DNA of 64,000 nt, from the NCBI GenBank assembly GCA_019635275.1, contig JAHBZV010000003.1, forward strand, positions 62,001-126,000, given 5' to 3'. The DNA comes from Burkholderiaceae bacterium (GTDB taxonomy: Bacteria; Pseudomonadota; Gammaproteobacteria; Burkholderiales; Burkholderiaceae_E). Shown piece by piece: positions 11,563 through 20,585 of this stretch. Within the stretch, counting starts at the first letter, position 1. Each line of letters starts with the position of its first letter. A program made the translations under genes and the position numbers. The notes under the pieces were generated by a model. The model did no database searches and had not been told where the DNA came from. It saw only the letters and a list, made by a program, of their open reading frames with translations.

Positions 11563-13806
11563 GTGCTCCAGTCCGACCTCACATCGCGAACCGATCCCCG
11601 GGGTGGTGGCCTGCCGGCCTTCCCGCGGCTGCTGCTGTCGGGCGGCATCGCCTTCGTCGCCTGCCTGCTCGCGAAGCTCATCTCCTTCGACGCGTCCGAC
11701 CTGCTGCTGGTCTGGCCCTGTGCCGGCGTCGCCTTCGCGTTCGCCTGGCGCAACGGCCCGGGCTGGGCCGTGCCACCGGCGATCGGCGGCGCGCTCTGGG
11801 CCTGGGTCGAGTTCGGCTCGATCGGCCCGACCGCGGCGACCTTCGCGGCCAGCGTCGCGGGACCGATCCTCGCCGTCACCGTGCTGCGACGCCTCAACCA
11901 CTGGAAGCCCGCCGAATATCGCCTGGAAGCCGCGGTGCGCTTCGTCGGCGTCGTCGTGCTGCTGGCCGCGCCGATCGACGCGCTGCTGGCCACGGTGGGC
12001 CTGCAGTTCACCGGACTCGTCACGACGACCCATCCGGCGCACCGGTTCATGGTCTGGTGGCTGATCGACGCGCTCGGCATCCTCCTGATCGCGCCGGCCC
12101 TGCTCGCCTGGGTCGGCGAGTCGCTCGCCGAGCCCGAGCCCAGCCTCTCGCAGCGCGCGCTGGTCGACGCGCCGGCATTCTTCCTGACGCTGCTGGTGAC
12201 CGGCACCAGCGTGATGGTGTCGACGTTCGGGCAGCAGGCGTACGCGTACGCGCTGATGTTCCTCTACTTCCCGATCGTGGCGTGGACCGCAATCCGGATG
12301 AGCGAGCGCGCGACGGCGCTGTCGCTGGTCGTCACCGCGATCCCGCTGCTGATCGCCCGCGCGCACCAGGTCGCGCAGGCGCACGACGACTTCTTCCGCG
12401 CGCTCGAAGCCTCGGTGCTGCTGTTCTCGGCGGTCATCGTCGCGCTGATGCTGCAGGCCATCGCCACTGACCGCCGCTTCGCGCTCGCTCGCGTTGCGCA
12501 GCAGGCCCGCCAGGACATGTCGACCGGCCTGCTCAACGACCGCGGCCTGATCGCCGAGATCGGCGAGCGCCTGTCGATGCCCACCCGGCCCGACTACGGC
12601 CTCGTCGGCGTGCACCTGTCGAACTTCGATACGCTGAACGACCTGTGCGGCACGATCCAGGCGCTGCAGCTCGAGCAGAGTGCCGCGGCGATGCTGATGC
12701 AGCAGCCGGGCGCGAGGGCGGCCGCGCGGCTGTCGGCGGGGCGCTTCGCGCTGCTGATCGAGGCCGAATCGGTCGCCGAGGTGCGCGCGGTCGCGCGAGA
12801 GCTCTACTCGCAGTTGAACGGCCAGCTGTTCAAGACCGAGCACGGAAGCGTGCGGCTGCAGCTGTGCGTCGGCGGCCTGCTGGTCGACCGCAATGCGCTG
12901 ATCAACAGCGAGGACTGCCTGATGTCGCTGTCCGACGCGATGGCGATCGCCGCCAGCGTGCGCGACCCACAGCTCTTCGTCGAGCCGCTGTCGCAGACGA
13001 TGATCGACGCGCGACGCGCCCACCAGGGCAAGATCGAGCACATCCGGGAAGCCATCCGCGACAAGCGCTTCGAGCTGCATGCGCAGCCGATGATCGATCC
13101 CGACGCGCCGGAGGGGATGCTCTCCTACGAAGTGCTGATCCGCCTGCTCGACCGCGACGGCGGCCTGATCCGCCCGCCCGAGTTCCTGTCGCTGGCCGTG
13201 CAGGCGCAGATGACGCCGATGATGGACCGCGGCGTGATCCGGCAGATCTTCTCGTGGCTGGCCGATCATCCCGATGCGCTGGCGCGCACCTGGAAGTGCT
13301 CGATCAACCTCTCGGGCCTCACGATGAGCGACGGCACGATCGCCGGCTTCATCCGCGAGCAGCGCGCGCTGTACTCGATCCCCGCCGACAAGATCGTCTT
13401 CGAGATCACCGAGAGCGAGGCGATCCGCAATCCGGCGGCCGCTTCGCGGCTGGTCGACGACCTGAAGGCGGAGGGCTTCGGGATCGCGCTCGACGACTTC
13501 GGCACCGGCCTGGCCACCTTCGAATACCTGAAGCGGTTCCCGCTCGACTACCTGAAGATCGACGGCTCGTTCATCCGCAACCTCGTGTCGAATCCGATCG
13601 ACGAGGAGATCGTGCTGTCCACCGTGCGCGTGGCGCGGCGGCTGAACATCCGCACCGTGGCCGAGCACGTTCACAACCAGGACACGCTCGACCGGCTCAC
13701 CGACATCGGGGTCGACCACATCCAGGGCGACTGGATCGGCCGCGCGGCGCCGCTCGAGCAGCTGTTCTCGGCGCCGGCGCGGCGCGCGACGCCGTCGTCG
13801 GCCTGA
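11563..13806 (+). CDS. MASE1 / degenerate GGDEF / EAL cyclic-di-GMP phosphodiesterase
   Basis: A 747-residue inner-membrane signalling protein. Residues about 15-305 are a MASE1-like sensor with around eight hydrophobic helices (LLLVWPCAGVAFAFAWR, WWLIDALGILLIAPAL, FLYFPIVAWTAIRMS). Residues about 320-480 are a GGDEF-like domain whose signature has decayed to LSAGRFALLIE, so it should not make c-di-GMP. Residues about 490-735 form an EAL domain. The metal and catalytic positions look intact: E in YEVLIRL, N in INLSG, E in FEITESE, DD in LDDFGTG, K in YLKIDGS, E in VAEH and Q in IQGDW. Phosphodiesterase activity is therefore predicted. The start is a GTG at 11563. A TACACT box at 11531-11536 could be its -10 element, but no -35 is clear. 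Confidence 0.88.
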   Translation: MLQSDLTSRTDPRGGGLPAFPRLLLSGGIAFVACLLAKLISFDASDLLLVWPCAGVAFAFAWRNGPGWAVPPAIGGALWAWVEFGSIGPTAATFAASVAGPILAVTVLRRLNHWKPAEYRLEAAVRFVGVVVLLAAPIDALLATVGLQFTGLVTTTHPAHRFMVWWLIDALGILLIAPALLAWVGESLAEPEPSLSQRALVDAPAFFLTLLVTGTSVMVSTFGQQAYAYALMFLYFPIVAWTAIRMSERATALSLVVTAIPLLIARAHQVAQAHDDFFRALEASVLLFSAVIVALMLQAIATDRRFALARVAQQARQDMSTGLLNDRGLIAEIGERLSMPTRPDYGLVGVHLSNFDTLNDLCGTIQALQLEQSAAAMLMQQPGARAAARLSAGRFALLIEAESVAEVRAVARELYSQLNGQLFKTEHGSVRLQLCVGGLLVDRNALINSEDCLMSLSDAMAIAASVRDPQLFVEPLSQTMIDARRAHQGKIEHIREAIRDKRFELHAQPMIDPDAPEGMLSYEVLIRLLDRDGGLIRPPEFLSLAVQAQMTPMMDRGVIRQIFSWLADHPDALARTWKCSINLSGLTMSDGTIAGFIREQRALYSIPADKIVFEITESEAIRNPAAASRLVDDLKAEGFGIALDDFGTGLATFEYLKRFPLDYLKIDGSFIRNLVSNPIDEEIVLSTVRVARRLNIRTVAEHVHNQDTLDRLTDIGVDHIQGDWIGRAAPLEQLFSAPARRATPSSA

Positions 13807-13819
13807 GGCGAGCGCCTCT

Positions 13820-14431
13820 TCAGCCGGCGAGCCAGCGCCGCAACTCGGGTTCCTCGTCGACGTCCCACAGGGTGCGCAGCTGCGACCAGCGCACGCCGCT
13901 CTCCTGCAGCCGGCGGCGCGTCGCCGCCATCAGCGAATCGCGCCCCCAGGGCATCTCGTCGAACAGGCGCGCGACGCGGCGCCTGAGACCGACCAGCGCG
14001 TAGCCGCCGTCCTCGGTCGGCCCGAACACCGCCTCGCGCTCGCGCAGCGCATCGAACGCGTCGTGCAGGTCGCTCGCGGCCAGCGAAACGACGTCGCTGC
14101 CCACCAGCACCGGCACCCTGCCCTCGTCGAGCGCGCGACCGAGCGCCGCCTCGATGCGTTCGCCCACCGACGACCCGAGCTGGGTCGCGAGCGCGAAGCC
14201 GTGCATCGCGGCGAGCCGCGCGCACTCGCCCTCGCGATCGTCGCCGAGGATGCACAGCTCGACTTCGAGCTCGGGCGACTGCACCTGCGCCTCGCGCACC
14301 ACCGCGAGAGTGTCGCGCAGCATCGTCCGGTAATGTGCCAGCGCGGCGGCGTCGCCCACGGCGCGCGCGAGCCGCGTCTTGACCTCTCCGGGGCGTGGCA
14401 CGCGGGCGAAGACGATCACACGTCGGTTCAT
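13820..14431 (-). CDS. TIGR04282-type glycosyltransferase (DUF2064 family)
   Basis: A 203-residue cytoplasmic protein of the rSAM/selenodomain-associated glycosyltransferase family 1. The N-terminus has the nucleotide-sugar signature VIVFARVPRPGEVKTRLA. The middle has VLVGSDVVSLAASDL and FGPTEDGGYALVGL, and the protein ends with TLWDVDEEPELRRWL. All are typical of the family. I chose the ATG at 14431 because it places this signature at residue 5. Another in-frame ATG lies three codons upstream. It is transcribed away from the DASS transporter gene, with 45 bases between the starts. No radical-SAM partner is present here, so substrate and pathway are unknown. Confidence 0.85.
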   Translation of the reverse strand: MNRRVIVFARVPRPGEVKTRLARAVGDAAALAHYRTMLRDTLAVVREAQVQSPELEVELCILGDDREGECARLAAMHGFALATQLGSSVGERIEAALGRALDEGRVPVLVGSDVVSLAASDLHDAFDALREREAVFGPTEDGGYALVGLRRRVARLFDEMPWGRDSLMAATRRRLQESGVRWSQLRTLWDVDEEPELRRWLAG

Positions 14432-14476
14432 GAAGGGCATCCGCAATCGGGGGAATCTGCGATCATTCTGGCACGC

Positions 14477-15964
14477 ATGAACGCCGCCGAACTCGCCCGC
14501 AGTGCCCGCGTCGTCGCCGGGCCTCTCGCCTTCGCCCTGGTCTGGTTGCTGGTGCCGGCGCAATTCGCCGCGGCCGACGGCACGACGGGCGTGCTCTCCG
14601 ACGCCGGGCGCGCCACGCTGGCGATGATGGCCTGGATGGCCGTCTGGTGGCTCGGCGAGGCAGTGCCGGTGGAAGCCACCGCGCTGCTCCCGGTCGCGCT
14701 CTTCCCGCTGCTCGGCATCGCCAGCGTCGCCGACGCCTCCGCCCCGTATGCATCCGACGTGGTGTTCCTGTTCCTCGGCGGCTTCATGCTCGCCGCGGCG
14801 CTGCAGCGCTGGGCGCTCGACCGCCGCATCGCGTTCGTGGTGCTGGCCCGCGTGGGCTCCCGCCCTGCCCAGCTGCTCGCGGGCCTGATGGTCGCCACGG
14901 CATTCCTCAGCATGTGGGTGTCGAACACCGCCACCGCAGCGATCATGATGCCGATCGCGGCCTCGGTGGCCGCCTCGAGCGGCCAGCCGGGGCCGGCCCA
15001 CGGCCGCTTCGCCGCCGCGCTCTCGCTCGCCGTCGCATACTCGGCGTCGATCGGCGGCATGGCCACGCTGATCGGGTCTCCCCCGAACGGGATCGCCGCG
15101 CGCGTGATCGAACAGTCGATCGGCGAACCGGTCTCGTTCGCGCAGTGGATGCTGATGGCCGCGCCTGCGGCGGCGGTGATGCTGCTGGCCTGCTGGTGGT
15201 GGCTGTCGCGGCGGCTGCCCTCGGTCGCGAGCGCAACGGAAGCGCACGACGCGCTGGCCGAAGCGGCCGCGGGCCTCGGCTCGATGAGCGCCGGGGAGCG
15301 CGGCACCCTGACGGTGTGCGCGGCCACCGCGGCGTTGTGGATCTTCCGGCCTGCGCTGGCCTCGCTCGACCTGGGCGGAACGCGCCCCCTCGCGGCGCTC
15401 TCCGACGCAGGCATCGCGATCGCCGCTGCGCTCGCACTGTTCGTGCTTCCCGCAGGCAGCACGGCTGCGGGCGCGCCGCCCGCGCGCCTGCTCGATTGGC
15501 CGACCGCCGCCAGGCTCCCGTGGGGGGTACTGGTGCTGTTCGGCGGCGGGCTGTCGCTCGCTGCGGCCATCCAGGCCAACGGTGTCGCGGAATTCGTCGG
15601 TGCGCACAGTACCGCGCTGGCGGGCTGGCCTGCACTGGCCGTGCTCGTCGCGGTGCTGGTGGTCACGGTGTTCCTGTCGGAGCTCACGTCGAACACTGCG
15701 CAGGCCGCCACGATGATTCCGCTGCTCGCCGCGTTGGCGGCCGGCCTCGGCAGCGACCCGGTCGTGCTGATCGTCGCCTGCGCCCTCGGTTCGAGCTGCG
15801 CGTTCATGATGCCGGTCGGCACGCCCCCGAACGCGATCGCGTTCGGCACCGGACTCGTCACGATGCGGCAGATGTGGCGAACCGGCCTGTGGCTCAATCT
15901 CGCCGCGATCGCCGTGCTCGCCGCCGTGGTCGGCATCTGGGTGCCTGTCGTCACCGGCCGCTGA
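14477..15964 (+). CDS. DASS-family anion transporter (SLC13-like)
   Basis: A 495-residue inner-membrane transporter with about a dozen hydrophobic helices, of the divalent-anion:sodium symporter family. This family carries dicarboxylates, citrate or sulfate. Both halves show the family's repeated selectivity motif: MWVSNTATAAIMMPIA at about residues 148-163 and ELTSNTAQAATMIPLL near 410. GGFMLAAALQRWALDRRIA and a C-terminal SCAFMMPVGTPPNAIAFG are also diagnostic. The ATG at 14477 is preceded by no strong ribosome-binding site. The real substrate cannot be read from sequence. A C4-dicarboxylate would fit the sdh/mdh genes 10 kb away but is only a guess. Confidence 0.88.
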   Translation: MNAAELARSARVVAGPLAFALVWLLVPAQFAAADGTTGVLSDAGRATLAMMAWMAVWWLGEAVPVEATALLPVALFPLLGIASVADASAPYASDVVFLFLGGFMLAAALQRWALDRRIAFVVLARVGSRPAQLLAGLMVATAFLSMWVSNTATAAIMMPIAASVAASSGQPGPAHGRFAAALSLAVAYSASIGGMATLIGSPPNGIAARVIEQSIGEPVSFAQWMLMAAPAAAVMLLACWWWLSRRLPSVASATEAHDALAEAAAGLGSMSAGERGTLTVCAATAALWIFRPALASLDLGGTRPLAALSDAGIAIAAALALFVLPAGSTAAGAPPARLLDWPTAARLPWGVLVLFGGGLSLAAAIQANGVAEFVGAHSTALAGWPALAVLVAVLVVTVFLSELTSNTAQAATMIPLLAALAAGLGSDPVVLIVACALGSSCAFMMPVGTPPNAIAFGTGLVTMRQMWRTGLWLNLAAIAVLAAVVGIWVPVVTGR

Positions 15965-15997
15965 GCCCGCCGCCCCACGCGGCAGCTGCCCTCGTCG

Positions 15998-16417
15998 TCA
16001 CTTCGCGAACAACGAAGCGATGTCGCGGAAAGCCTTGAACTCGAGCGCGTTGCCCGACGGATCGAGGAAGAACATCGTCGCCTGCTCGCCGACTTCGCCC
16101 TTGAACCGGACGTGCGGCTCGATCACGAAGCGCACGCCGGCCGCTTGCAGCCGCTCGGCAAGCCCCTGCCACTCGTCCATCGGCAGCACGACTCCGAAGT
16201 GACGCACCGGCACCTGGTCGCCGTCGACCGCATTGGTCGACGCCGCGCGCGCCTCGTGGGGGGCCAGGTGCGCGACGACCTGGTGGCCGTAGAGGTCGAA
16301 GTCGACCCACTCGGCGGAACTGCGCCCCTCCGGGCATCCGAGCAGGCCGCCATAGAAGGCGCGGGCAGCCGCGAGGTCGTGGACGGGAAACGCCAGGTGA
16401 AACGGGTGGACGGCCAT
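15998..16417 (-). CDS. VOC family (glyoxalase/bleomycin-resistance fold) protein
   Basis: A 139-residue cytoplasmic protein with the paired beta-alpha-beta-beta-beta modules of the vicinal oxygen chelate fold. The first metal-binding position appears in [20 protein letters not shown] second His is in VRHFGVVLP, and the final Glu is in [37 protein letters not shown] is typical of small VOC dioxygenase-like proteins. The start is the ATG at 16417. It converges with the DASS gene and is divergent from the cupin gene, 174 bases away. Substrate is unknown; VOC members include isomerases, dioxygenases and resistance proteins. Confidence 0.85.
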   Translation of the reverse strand: MAVHPFHLAFPVHDLAAARAFYGGLLGCPEGRSSAEWVDFDLYGHQVVAHLAPHEARAASTNAVDGDQVPVRHFGVVLPMDEWQGLAERLQAAGVRFVIEPHVRFKGEVGEQATMFFLDPSGNALEFKAFRDIASLFAK

Positions 16418-16591
16418 TCGGCGGCAGCTCCGGCAAAAGCGACGTGGTTGCGCCGGCAGCGGCGGGCGCGGGGGGATTATGCCGTAGCCGAATGCGCCCC
16501 GGATCTGCGCGAAGCGCAATTCTGTTCTGCGGCGCGAGCGCTGGCTCCGCGCCGCACACGCTCCTAAGCTCCGGGCACCTGGACTTCCCGC

Positions 16592-17110
16592 GTGGATCGA
16601 ATCGTGTCCGTCAACCAAATCGAAGCAAAGGTGTCGCTCGAGGAACTGACCTTCGAAGCGGTCTCGCATCCGCCGACCTATTCGGCACGGATTGCGGCCG
16701 TCGCAAGGCGCCTCGGCGCCAGCAAGCTCGGCTACCGGGTCATCGAGTTGCCGCCTGGCAAGCGTGGGTGGCCGCTCCACCATCACTACGTCAACGAAGA
16801 GATGTTCCTGGTACTCGACGGTTGCGGCACCTTTCGCCGGGGACACGAGGACATCGCCGTGTCTGCAGGCGATGTGGTGGCCGCTCCGGCGGGTGGCTCC
16901 GAGAGTGCCCACCAGTTCGTGAATACCTCCGATGCGCCGCTGCGCTACCTGGCGGTCAGCACGATGGAAGAGCCCGATGTCGTGGAATACACCGAGAGCG
17001 GAAAGTTCGCGGTCTTCGTCGGCGCTGCCCCAGGAGGCGCGCGTAGCGATCGCCCGTTCGAGCACGTGGGGCGCATCGCGGACGCCGTCGACTACTGGGA
17101 CGGCGAGTAG
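16592..17110 (+). CDS. Cupin-domain protein
   Basis: A small protein of 172 residues with one cupin barrel. Metal-binding motif 1 is seen as [21 protein letters not shown] (about residues 61-81), with two or three His and one Glu. Motif 2 is [20 protein letters not shown] at about 91-110, carrying the last His. The C-terminal 45 residues ([13 protein letters not shown] and DYWDGE) resemble single-domain cupins of unknown role. The start used is a GTG at 16592. A second in-frame GTG at 16604 is equally plausible and would remove four residues. It opens a four-gene same-strand cassette with a dehydrogenase, a YciI-like protein and a LysR regulator. Confidence 0.8.
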   Translation: MDRIVSVNQIEAKVSLEELTFEAVSHPPTYSARIAAVARRLGASKLGYRVIELPPGKRGWPLHHHYVNEEMFLVLDGCGTFRRGHEDIAVSAGDVVAAPAGGSESAHQFVNTSDAPLRYLAVSTMEEPDVVEYTESGKFAVFVGAAPGGARSDRPFEHVGRIADAVDYWDGE

Positions 17111-17217
17111 CGCTCCGCAGCGTCGAAAAGTCTCATGCATGGGCTCGCCTTTTTCCGGCGCCCCGCGGCCTGCACAGTGAGGTCCGCATTCCCCTCGCCA
17201 CCCTTCACGGAGGTCAC

Positions 17218-18237
17218 ATGTTCGCAGTTCGAATCGACCGCTACGGTCCCGCCGAGTCGCTCGCCATCGTCAACGTCCCAACGCCCGAGCCCGGACCGCA
17301 CGAAGTACTCGTGCGCGTACGTGCGACGGGGGTCAACCGCCTGGACCTTCTGCTACGCGAAGGCAACGTCTTCCAGGTGCCGCTTCCACGCATTCCCGGT
17401 ACCGACTTCGCCGGCGAGATCGTCGCCGTCGGATCCGGAGTGACCGACCGCCACGTCGGGGAGCGCGTCTTCGCCGCGCCCATCCTGTCTTGCGGACGAT
17501 GCGGGCATTGCCTGCGCGGCGAGGACAACCTGTGCCAGGCGTTCGGTACCGTGGGATCCACCATCGACGGCGGATACGCCCAGTACGCCAGGATCCCCGC
17601 GCGCAACGCCGTGCCGTTGCCGAGCGGCGTCGACTGGGTGTCGGGAGCCAGCTTCGGCCTGACCTATGCCACGGCCGCGGCGATGCTTCGGCGGGGCCGC
17701 CTGGCCGCCGACGAGACGGTGCTTGTCCTTGGGGCCAACGGCGGGCTCGGCCATGCCGCCGTGCAACTTGCCCGCGGCATGCGTGCGCGGGTCATCGCCG
17801 TCAGCCGGGAACCAAAGATCAGCGATGCACTGCTGCGCATAGGCGCCGACGCCGTTGTCGAGCCCGGCCAGGGGATGGCACAGAAAGTCCGCGAATTGAC
17901 GGGGGGCAAGGGGGTCGAGCTCGTCTTCGAGCATGTTGCGGCCGCCACGTTCGAGCAATCGGTCGCGTCGCTGGCCGTGGATGGCCGACTGGTACTCGGT
18001 GGCGTCACCACGGGAAGCGGGGTACCGTTGGACCTCAAGGCCGTCTTCACCAGGCGGCTCGAGATCCTGGGCTGCCGTGGCAGCGGACGCAAGGACCTGG
18101 ATCGCGTCGTGGAACTGCTGGCCAGCGGAGCGGTGCGACCCCACGTCCAGCAGGTCGTGCCGCTCGAACGCGCTGTCGAAGCTCACCGGTCGCTCGCGTC
18201 GGGTCGCGGGCTGGGCAAGATCGTCATGACGGTTTGA
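17218..18237 (+). CDS. Zinc-binding medium-chain dehydrogenase/quinone oxidoreductase
   Basis: A 339-residue cytoplasmic oxidoreductase of the MDR superfamily. The GroES-like N-terminal part includes [26 protein letters not shown] and the structural-zinc cysteines in [20 protein letters not shown] (about residues 84-103). The Rossmann domain has [19 protein letters not shown] near 170 and a late [18 protein letters not shown]. Both lobes match NADPH:quinone reductase/alcohol dehydrogenase-like enzymes. The ATG at 17218 has a strong GGAGG site six bases upstream, and a weak hairpin-free leader separates it from the cupin gene. Its stop is 8 bases before the YciI-like gene. Substrate unknown. 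Confidence 0.87.
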   Translation: MFAVRIDRYGPAESLAIVNVPTPEPGPHEVLVRVRATGVNRLDLLLREGNVFQVPLPRIPGTDFAGEIVAVGSGVTDRHVGERVFAAPILSCGRCGHCLRGEDNLCQAFGTVGSTIDGGYAQYARIPARNAVPLPSGVDWVSGASFGLTYATAAAMLRRGRLAADETVLVLGANGGLGHAAVQLARGMRARVIAVSREPKISDALLRIGADAVVEPGQGMAQKVRELTGGKGVELVFEHVAAATFEQSVASLAVDGRLVLGGVTTGSGVPLDLKAVFTRRLEILGCRGSGRKDLDRVVELLASGAVRPHVQQVVPLERAVEAHRSLASGRGLGKIVMTV

Positions 18238-18245
18238 GGGTTGCC

Positions 18246-18548
18246 ATGTTCATCGTCCTGCTTCACTACATCCAGCCACTCGCGGTCGTGGAGACGCATC
18301 TCGCCGAGCACCGGGAGTTCCTGGACCGTCATTTCGCCGCAGGTCGGTTCGTCGCATCGGGCCCGCAGGTTCCCCGCATCGGTGGCGTCATCCTGGCCCG
18401 TGTCGGCTCGCGCAGCGAGCTCGATGAAATCCTGGCCGCAGACCCCTTTTACGGGGCGAAAGTGGCGCAGTACCAGGTTATCGAATTCAGCCCCACCAAG
18501 TTCGCCGATGGGGCTGCAGACGTGCTCCTTGCGCACGCGTCGTCCTGA
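18246..18548 (+). CDS. YciI-like protein
   Basis: A 100-residue single-domain protein of the YciI/dimeric alpha-beta barrel family. The pattern is FIVLLHYIQPL, then HLAEHREFLDRHFAAGRFVASGP, GGVILARVGSRSELDEILAADPF and YQVIEFSPTKF. The His and Asp of the family's proposed active site appear to be present in HLAEHREFLD and the DPF turn. Many family members are small enzymes or domains of unknown reaction. It starts 8 bases after the dehydrogenase and ends 12 bases before the LysR gene, so all three are likely one transcript. A link to the dehydrogenase's substrate is inference only. Confidence 0.82.
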   Translation: MFIVLLHYIQPLAVVETHLAEHREFLDRHFAAGRFVASGPQVPRIGGVILARVGSRSELDEILAADPFYGAKVAQYQVIEFSPTKFADGAADVLLAHASS

Positions 18549-18560
18549 AGGAGCCACCAC

Positions 18561-19472
18561 ATGGACATGCTGGGGGCGATGCGCGTCTTCCAGAAGGTGG
18601 CAACGACCCTGAGCTTCACGGAGGCTGGCGACCTGCTTGGCCTGGCACCGTCCAGCGTGTCTCGACAGATCGACGCCCTCGAGGAGCACTTCGGCGTGAA
18701 GCTGCTGACCCGCACCACGCGCCGGCTCTCGCTGACCGAGGCGGGAGCCGCCTGCAAGGCTCAGGTCGACAACCTGCTGGCGGAGTTCGAGGCGGTCAAC
18801 GAGAGCATCGCGGCGTTCGGCGACGAGCCCCGCGGAAGGCTGAAGGTCAGCTCTCCCCGCGTATTTGGCAAACGGCTCGTCGCGCCACTGGTTCCGGACT
18901 TCCTCGAGGCCTATCCGCGGGTCACGCTCGAGCTCTCGCTGACCGATGACTACGTCGACCTGGTCGAAACCGACACCGACGTGGTCATCCGCATTGGTGC
19001 CCTGGGCGACTCGAGTCTCGTCAGCCGTCCGCTTGGCCGCTATCGTCGCGTCGCGGTCTGCGCACCCTCGTACCTCCGCGGACGCGAGGCTCCAGAGGTT
19101 CCTGCAGACCTCGCGCGGCACAACTGCCTTCGGTACCGGCGTTCCGGCGAACGCGTGGCCTGGCACTTCGCGCGGCCGGATTCGGGGGAGACGATCGAGC
19201 ATCTCCCGCAGGGGGACTTCTTCGCCAACGACGTCGAAGTACTCCTCGGTGCAGCCGAATCGGGCCTCGGCGTCGCGCTGCTGCCCTACTGGCTGGTCCG
19301 CGAGCACCTGGACACCGGGGCGCTCGTCCAGCTTCTTCGCGACTTCCCGCTCGCCAGCACGATGCAGGCGACAGGCATTCACTTCGTCTACCTGCTCAAT
19401 CGCCGCCAATCGCGCAAGGTACACGCGTTCATGGACCACGTCAGCGGTCGGGTTGGCCATCTCCTGACCTGA
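18561..19472 (+). CDS. LysR-family transcriptional regulator
   Basis: A 303-residue regulator. The N-terminal winged-helix has the usual LGAMRVFQKVATTLSFTEAG and SSVSRQIDALEEHFGVKLLTRTTRRLSLTEAG at about residues 4-60. The rest is a periplasmic-binding-protein-like effector domain (GRLKVSSPRVFG, VVIRIGALGDSSLVSRPLG, DVEVLLGAAESGLGVALLPYWLV). AAGGAG precedes the ATG. Unusually for LysR genes, it lies at the end of the cassette it probably regulates, in the same direction, instead of divergently. A strong hairpin follows 25 bases after the stop. Confidence 0.92.
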   Translation: MDMLGAMRVFQKVATTLSFTEAGDLLGLAPSSVSRQIDALEEHFGVKLLTRTTRRLSLTEAGAACKAQVDNLLAEFEAVNESIAAFGDEPRGRLKVSSPRVFGKRLVAPLVPDFLEAYPRVTLELSLTDDYVDLVETDTDVVIRIGALGDSSLVSRPLGRYRRVAVCAPSYLRGREAPEVPADLARHNCLRYRRSGERVAWHFARPDSGETIEHLPQGDFFANDVEVLLGAAESGLGVALLPYWLVREHLDTGALVQLLRDFPLASTMQATGIHFVYLLNRRQSRKVHAFMDHVSGRVGHLLT

Positions 19473-19497
19473 GCCAGCCCCAGGCGCCAGAAAGGCC

Positions 19498-19530
19498 GAA
19501 GGGTTAGACCCCTGAGAGGTCTAACCCTTC
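19498..19530. terminator. Bidirectional terminator between the LysR gene and tRNA-Pro
   Basis: GAAGGGTTAGACC and GGTCTAACCCTTC form a perfect 13-bp stem with a 7-base loop. On the plus strand it is followed by GATTTCATT and can end the LysR transcript. On the minus strand it follows the tRNA-Pro 3' end by only 8 bases. The stem is far less GC-rich than its surroundings, which argues for selection. Confidence 0.75.
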
Positions 19531-19538
19531 GATTTCAT

Positions 19539-19617
<79 letters not shown>

Positions 19618-19624
19618 GCCGCGA

Positions 19625-19633
19625 ATTATAGCA
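19625..19633 (-). promoter_or_regulatory. Extended -10 promoter of tRNA-Pro
   Basis: On the minus strand the sequence reads TGCTATAAT, a perfect extended -10 element (TG-N-TATAAT), 9 bases before the tRNA 5' end. No good -35 box is present, which is usual for extended -10 promoters. It means the tRNA can be transcribed independently of the merR gene upstream. Confidence 0.6.
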
Positions 19634-19669
19634 GGCACGGCAGGCGCGCCGGGCCGCGGCGGCCCGTGC

Positions 19670-20083
19670 TCAGCGCAACAGATCGAGCGCGCGCCGCAGG
19701 TCGTCGCGGACCGCGTCGAGGTCGACGCCACCCGGGATCGGCACCTCGACCTGCGCAGCCTGTGCGGCGCCCGCCTCGATCGGCGCGGGCTCGCGCAGCT
19801 TGCCGTTCTGCGTGCTGTCGCCGAGCCGGTTGCGCGCCCCGCTGATCGTGAATCCCTGTTCGTAGAGCAACTCGCGGATGCGCCTCACCAGCAGCACCTC
19901 GTGATGCTGGTAGTAGCGCCGGTTGCCGCGCCGCTTCATCGGACGCAGCTGGGTGAACTCCTGCTCCCAGTAGCGCAGCACGTGCGGCTTCACGCCGCAC
20001 AGCTCGCTCACTTCGCCGATCGTGAAGTAGCGCTTGGCCGGGATCGGCGGCAGGGGCGCCTTGTGTTCGGACTTGTTCTGCAT
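19670..20083 (-). CDS. MerR-family transcriptional regulator (ihfA-linked type)
   Basis: A 137-residue MerR-like DNA-binding protein. The N-terminal helix-turn-helix and wing read RYFTIGEVSELCGVKPHVLRYW, then EQEFTQLRPMKRRGNRRYYQ, then LLVRRIRELLYEQGFTI (residues about 18-82). The C-terminal 50 residues are variable and lack the metal-binding cysteines of classical MerR, so this is not a metal sensor. Genes of this type follow ihfA in many proteobacteria. It begins 46 bases after the ihfA stop and is probably in the pheST-ihfA transcript. Its regulon is not known to me. Confidence 0.9.
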   Translation of the reverse strand: MQNKSEHKAPLPPIPAKRYFTIGEVSELCGVKPHVLRYWEQEFTQLRPMKRRGNRRYYQHHEVLLVRRIRELLYEQGFTISGARNRLGDSTQNGKLREPAPIEAGAAQAAQVEVPIPGGVDLDAVRDDLRRALDLLR

Positions 20084-20129
20084 GCTCGACCGTGCTGGAT
20101 GGGAAGCCTCGACGCACCCCGCGGTGACG

Positions 20130-20555
20130 TCAGTGGCCTGCTTCCTCGATCTGCGACTTCAGCTTCTGGCTGGCGTGGAAGGTGACCACGCGTCGCGCCG
20201 AGATCGGGATCTCCTCGCCGGTCTTGGGATTGCGCCCCGGCCGCTGGGGCTTGTCGCGCAGCTGAAAGTTGCCGAACCCGGACAGCTTGACGCTCTCGCC
20301 GCGCTCGAGCGCGTCGCGGATCTCGTCGAAGAACGTCTCGACCATGTCCTTCGCCTCGCGCTTGTTCAGCCCGACCCGCTCGAACAGCATCTCGGCCAGT
20401 TCGGCTTTCGTCAGGGTGAACGCCTCCGCGCCCGCATCATGGTCCGCGACGGGGCCCTCGGGCTGCACGCCGGCCGCCTGCGGCTCGCCGGGCGCGTCGT
20501 GCAGATGGTCCGGAACCGCCTGGCCAAGCTGGGTCATCGTATCCGCCATTCGCAT
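20130..20555 (-). CDS. ihfA: Integration host factor subunit alpha, with N-terminal extension
   Basis: DNA-bending nucleoid protein, working as a heterodimer with IHF-beta. From residue 46 the sequence is a textbook IHF-alpha ([40 protein letters not shown] with the DNA-intercalating Pro, then [20 protein letters not shown]). The first 45 residues ([20 protein letters not shown] and following, Ala/Pro/Asp-rich) are an extension not present in typical homologues of about 100 residues. I see no in-frame ATG, GTG or TTG near the usual start, so the extension seems real. It follows pheT by 30 bases, as in other proteobacteria. Confidence 0.93.
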   Translation of the reverse strand: MRMADTMTQLGQAVPDHLHDAPGEPQAAGVQPEGPVADHDAGAEAFTLTKAELAEMLFERVGLNKREAKDMVETFFDEIRDALERGESVKLSGFGNFQLRDKPQRPGRNPKTGEEIPISARRVVTFHASQKLKSQIEEAGH

Positions 20556-20585
20556 CGAATCTGCTTGCAGGATCTGGGTCGGGGA

